A stretch of DNA of 64,000 nt, taken from the NCBI RefSeq assembly GCF_014855515.1, contig NZ_JACYFK010000001.1, positions 1 to 64,000 of the forward strand, read 5' to 3'. Below, piece after piece: positions 62,901-64,000 of this stretch. Position 1 is the first letter of the stretch. Every line of letters starts with the position of its first letter. The position numbers and the translations under genes were made by a program. A model generated the notes under the pieces. It was given only the letters and a program-made list of their open reading frames with translations, was not told the DNA's origin and did not search any database. Source of the DNA: Euzebyella marina. GTDB taxonomy: Bacteria; Bacteroidota; Bacteroidia; Flavobacteriales; Flavobacteriaceae.

Positions 62901-64000
62901 ATGAAAATGACTCTTAAACTACTACACAAAGCACTTGCGCTACTTGTGTTCGCCTTTACAATAGGTGCTGGAGCGCAAGAAATTGAGGTGTCGGGAACGG
63001 TTTCCGATACCGGGGGCATTCCCATCCCGGGGGCCAACGTTATCATTCAAGGCACACAGACAGGTACCGCTTCCGACTTTGACGGTAACTACACCATTAG
63101 CGTAAGTCCCGGGCAAATTTTGGTGTTCTCTTCCATTGGTTTTAAAACAGTTGAAAGAACTGTTGGCCAATCTACGACCATTGACGTGCAGATGGAGGAA
63201 GACAGTGCCCTTTTGGAAGAAGTAGTGGTCGTCGGCTACGGCTCAACTAGTAAAGCCGATGTTACAGGTGCCATCGTGGGTGTAAGCTCTGAAGAAATCA
63301 GCTCTCGGCCAGTAAATAATGCGGTCGAGGCCATGCAAGGTAAGGCTGCAGGTGTAGATATTTCATCTAACGAACGACCCGGTAGTGTCGGTAGCATAAC
63401 CATTCGAGGGGTGCGTTCTCTTTCAGCATCGAACTCTCCTCTTTATGTATTGGATGGTATTCCCTTGACTTCTGGGGGAATTGAGAACATTAACCCGACC
63501 GACATCGAATCGATCAACATTCTAAAAGATGCATCCGCTACGGCAATCTTCGGTTCGCGAGGTGCTAACGGGGTGGTCATTGTAACCACCAAAAAAGGTA
63601 AAACAGGTCGTTTTAACTTAAACTACAATACTTCGGTAACCGTTGAAAATCTTGATGAGATGGCCGCTCAATTTAATGCCGGTGAATACGTTGATTACCG
63701 TCGTTGGGCCAAATATTATGAAAACTCTGAAACCTACCCAAGGGGAGACCAGCCAACACAAGCCAATGACGCCGCTATTTTTTCAGGTGACGACACAGCT
63801 TTCAATAACATTCTTAGAGGCTGGGAAGGTGGCACCTGGGATGGTTCGAAACTTATAACCACCGATTGGACGGACTTTGTGACCCGTACCGGAGTGACCA
63901 CTATGAATACCTTAAGTGCCAGTGGAGGTACCGAGCGTATGAAGGCTTATGGTTCTTTTGGGTACATGAACAATACGGGTACCGTTGTGGGTCAAAGTTT
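62901..64000 (+). CDS. SusC/RagA family TonB-linked outer-membrane protein (partial)
   Basis: The start at 62901 is followed by 366 codons and the gene continues past the right edge. Features in order: signal peptide (about 1-26, ending GAGAQ), carboxypeptidase-D regulatory-like domain (about 28-110, with PIPGANVIIQGTQTGTASDFDG), a TonB-box-like EEVVVVGYGS, and the plug domain (about 120-250, with IRGVRSLSASNSPLYVLDGIPL and DASATAIFGSRGANGVVIVTT). A full SusC has about 1000 residues. It imports large oligosaccharides and should be followed by susD. The 200-base region to the divergent GH3 gene holds both promoters. Confidence 0.95.
   Translation, partial: MKMTLKLLHKALALLVFAFTIGAGAQEIEVSGTVSDTGGIPIPGANVIIQGTQTGTASDFDGNYTISVSPGQILVFSSIGFKTVERTVGQSTTIDVQMEEDSALLEEVVVVGYGSTSKADVTGAIVGVSSEEISSRPVNNAVEAMQGKAAGVDISSNERPGSVGSITIRGVRSLSASNSPLYVLDGIPLTSGGIENINPTDIESINILKDASATAIFGSRGANGVVIVTTKKGKTGRFNLNYNTSVTVENLDEMAAQFNAGEYVDYRRWAKYYENSETYPRGDQPTQANDAAIFSGDDTAFNNILRGWEGGTWDGSKLITTDWTDFVTRTGVTTMNTLSASGGTERMKAYGSFGYMNNTGTVVGQS

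Noticed and set aside
1-64000. Search for tRNA, rRNA, CRISPR, IS elements, integrases and toxin-antitoxin genes
   Set aside because: No convincing example was seen by reading. Only the promoter pair at the left edge hints at an rRNA operon outside the window.

Overview
The window is a chromosomal segment of a member of the Bacteroidota, most likely a marine Flavobacteriaceae (a Maribacter/Zobellia-like genus is a guess). The evidence is the typical family set (SusC/RagA receptor, Porin_10-type porin, GSCFA, DUF4230, DUF4136, META, HAEPLYID, Pr6Pr, DUF5522), the many lipoproteins, TonB/CE15/GH3 carbohydrate genes, and Bacteroidota promoters of the type TTG-N19/20-TAnnTTTG. I see no IS element, CRISPR array, tRNA, rRNA or prophage gene inside the window.

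Layout. 1-300: two tandem leftward promoters with leader repeats, probably the front of an rRNA operon lying beyond the left edge. 0.3-3.1 kb: porin and rnhB. 3.2-13.1 kb: an ECF sigma factor, a membrane anti-sigma-like TPR protein, a TPR-CHAT (caspase-like) protein predicted to face the periplasm, and secreted proteins or lipoproteins including an OmpA-like and a collagen-like one. Five copies of the 9-mer TGTTAACCT lie upstream of genes here, four of them with an AT(T/A)AA box exactly 15 bases downstream, including one directly before the sigma gene. I read this as a self-controlled envelope-stress regulon; it is the most interesting system in the window.

13-17.4 kb: lipB, a lipoprotein plus a Pmp3-like peptide, an SGNH hydrolase and lysS. 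17.7-26.9 kb: an AraC regulator followed by a planctomycete-type cassette (PSD1 cytochrome, Tat-exported DUF1501 protein, exported sugar isomerase-like protein, DUF2231/cytochrome/LRR protein, DASS transporter). 27-34 kb: a secreted repeat protein, a metzincin-type metalloprotease, small exported proteins, Pr6Pr, META and HAEPLYID proteins. 34.1-37.2 kb: an acetyltransferase and an arsenic operon (arsR, DUF6428, LMW-phosphatase-type arsenate reductase, ACR3) with two near-identical operators. 37.3-41 kb: DUF5694, TolB-like and esterase genes.

41-44.4 kb (minus): a tightly packed run of a HExxH membrane protein, ACC deaminase/D-cysteine desulfhydrase and a glucosaminidase-LysM lipoprotein, then hemL. 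44.6-48.6 kb: DUF5522, DUF4136, aromatic amino acid hydroxylase and a CE15 glucuronoyl esterase. 48.6-53.8 kb (minus): alaS, TPR lipoprotein, GSCFA, DUF4230. 53.9-57.1 kb: M23 peptidase, MerR regulator, LemA and two TPM proteins. 57-60.6 kb (minus): DUF4174, DHFR-like, methyltransferase, lipoprotein, rifampin ADP-ribosyltransferase (arr) and a deaminase. 60.6-64 kb: a GH3 lipoprotein divergent from a SusC gene cut by the right edge, the start of a polysaccharide utilisation locus.
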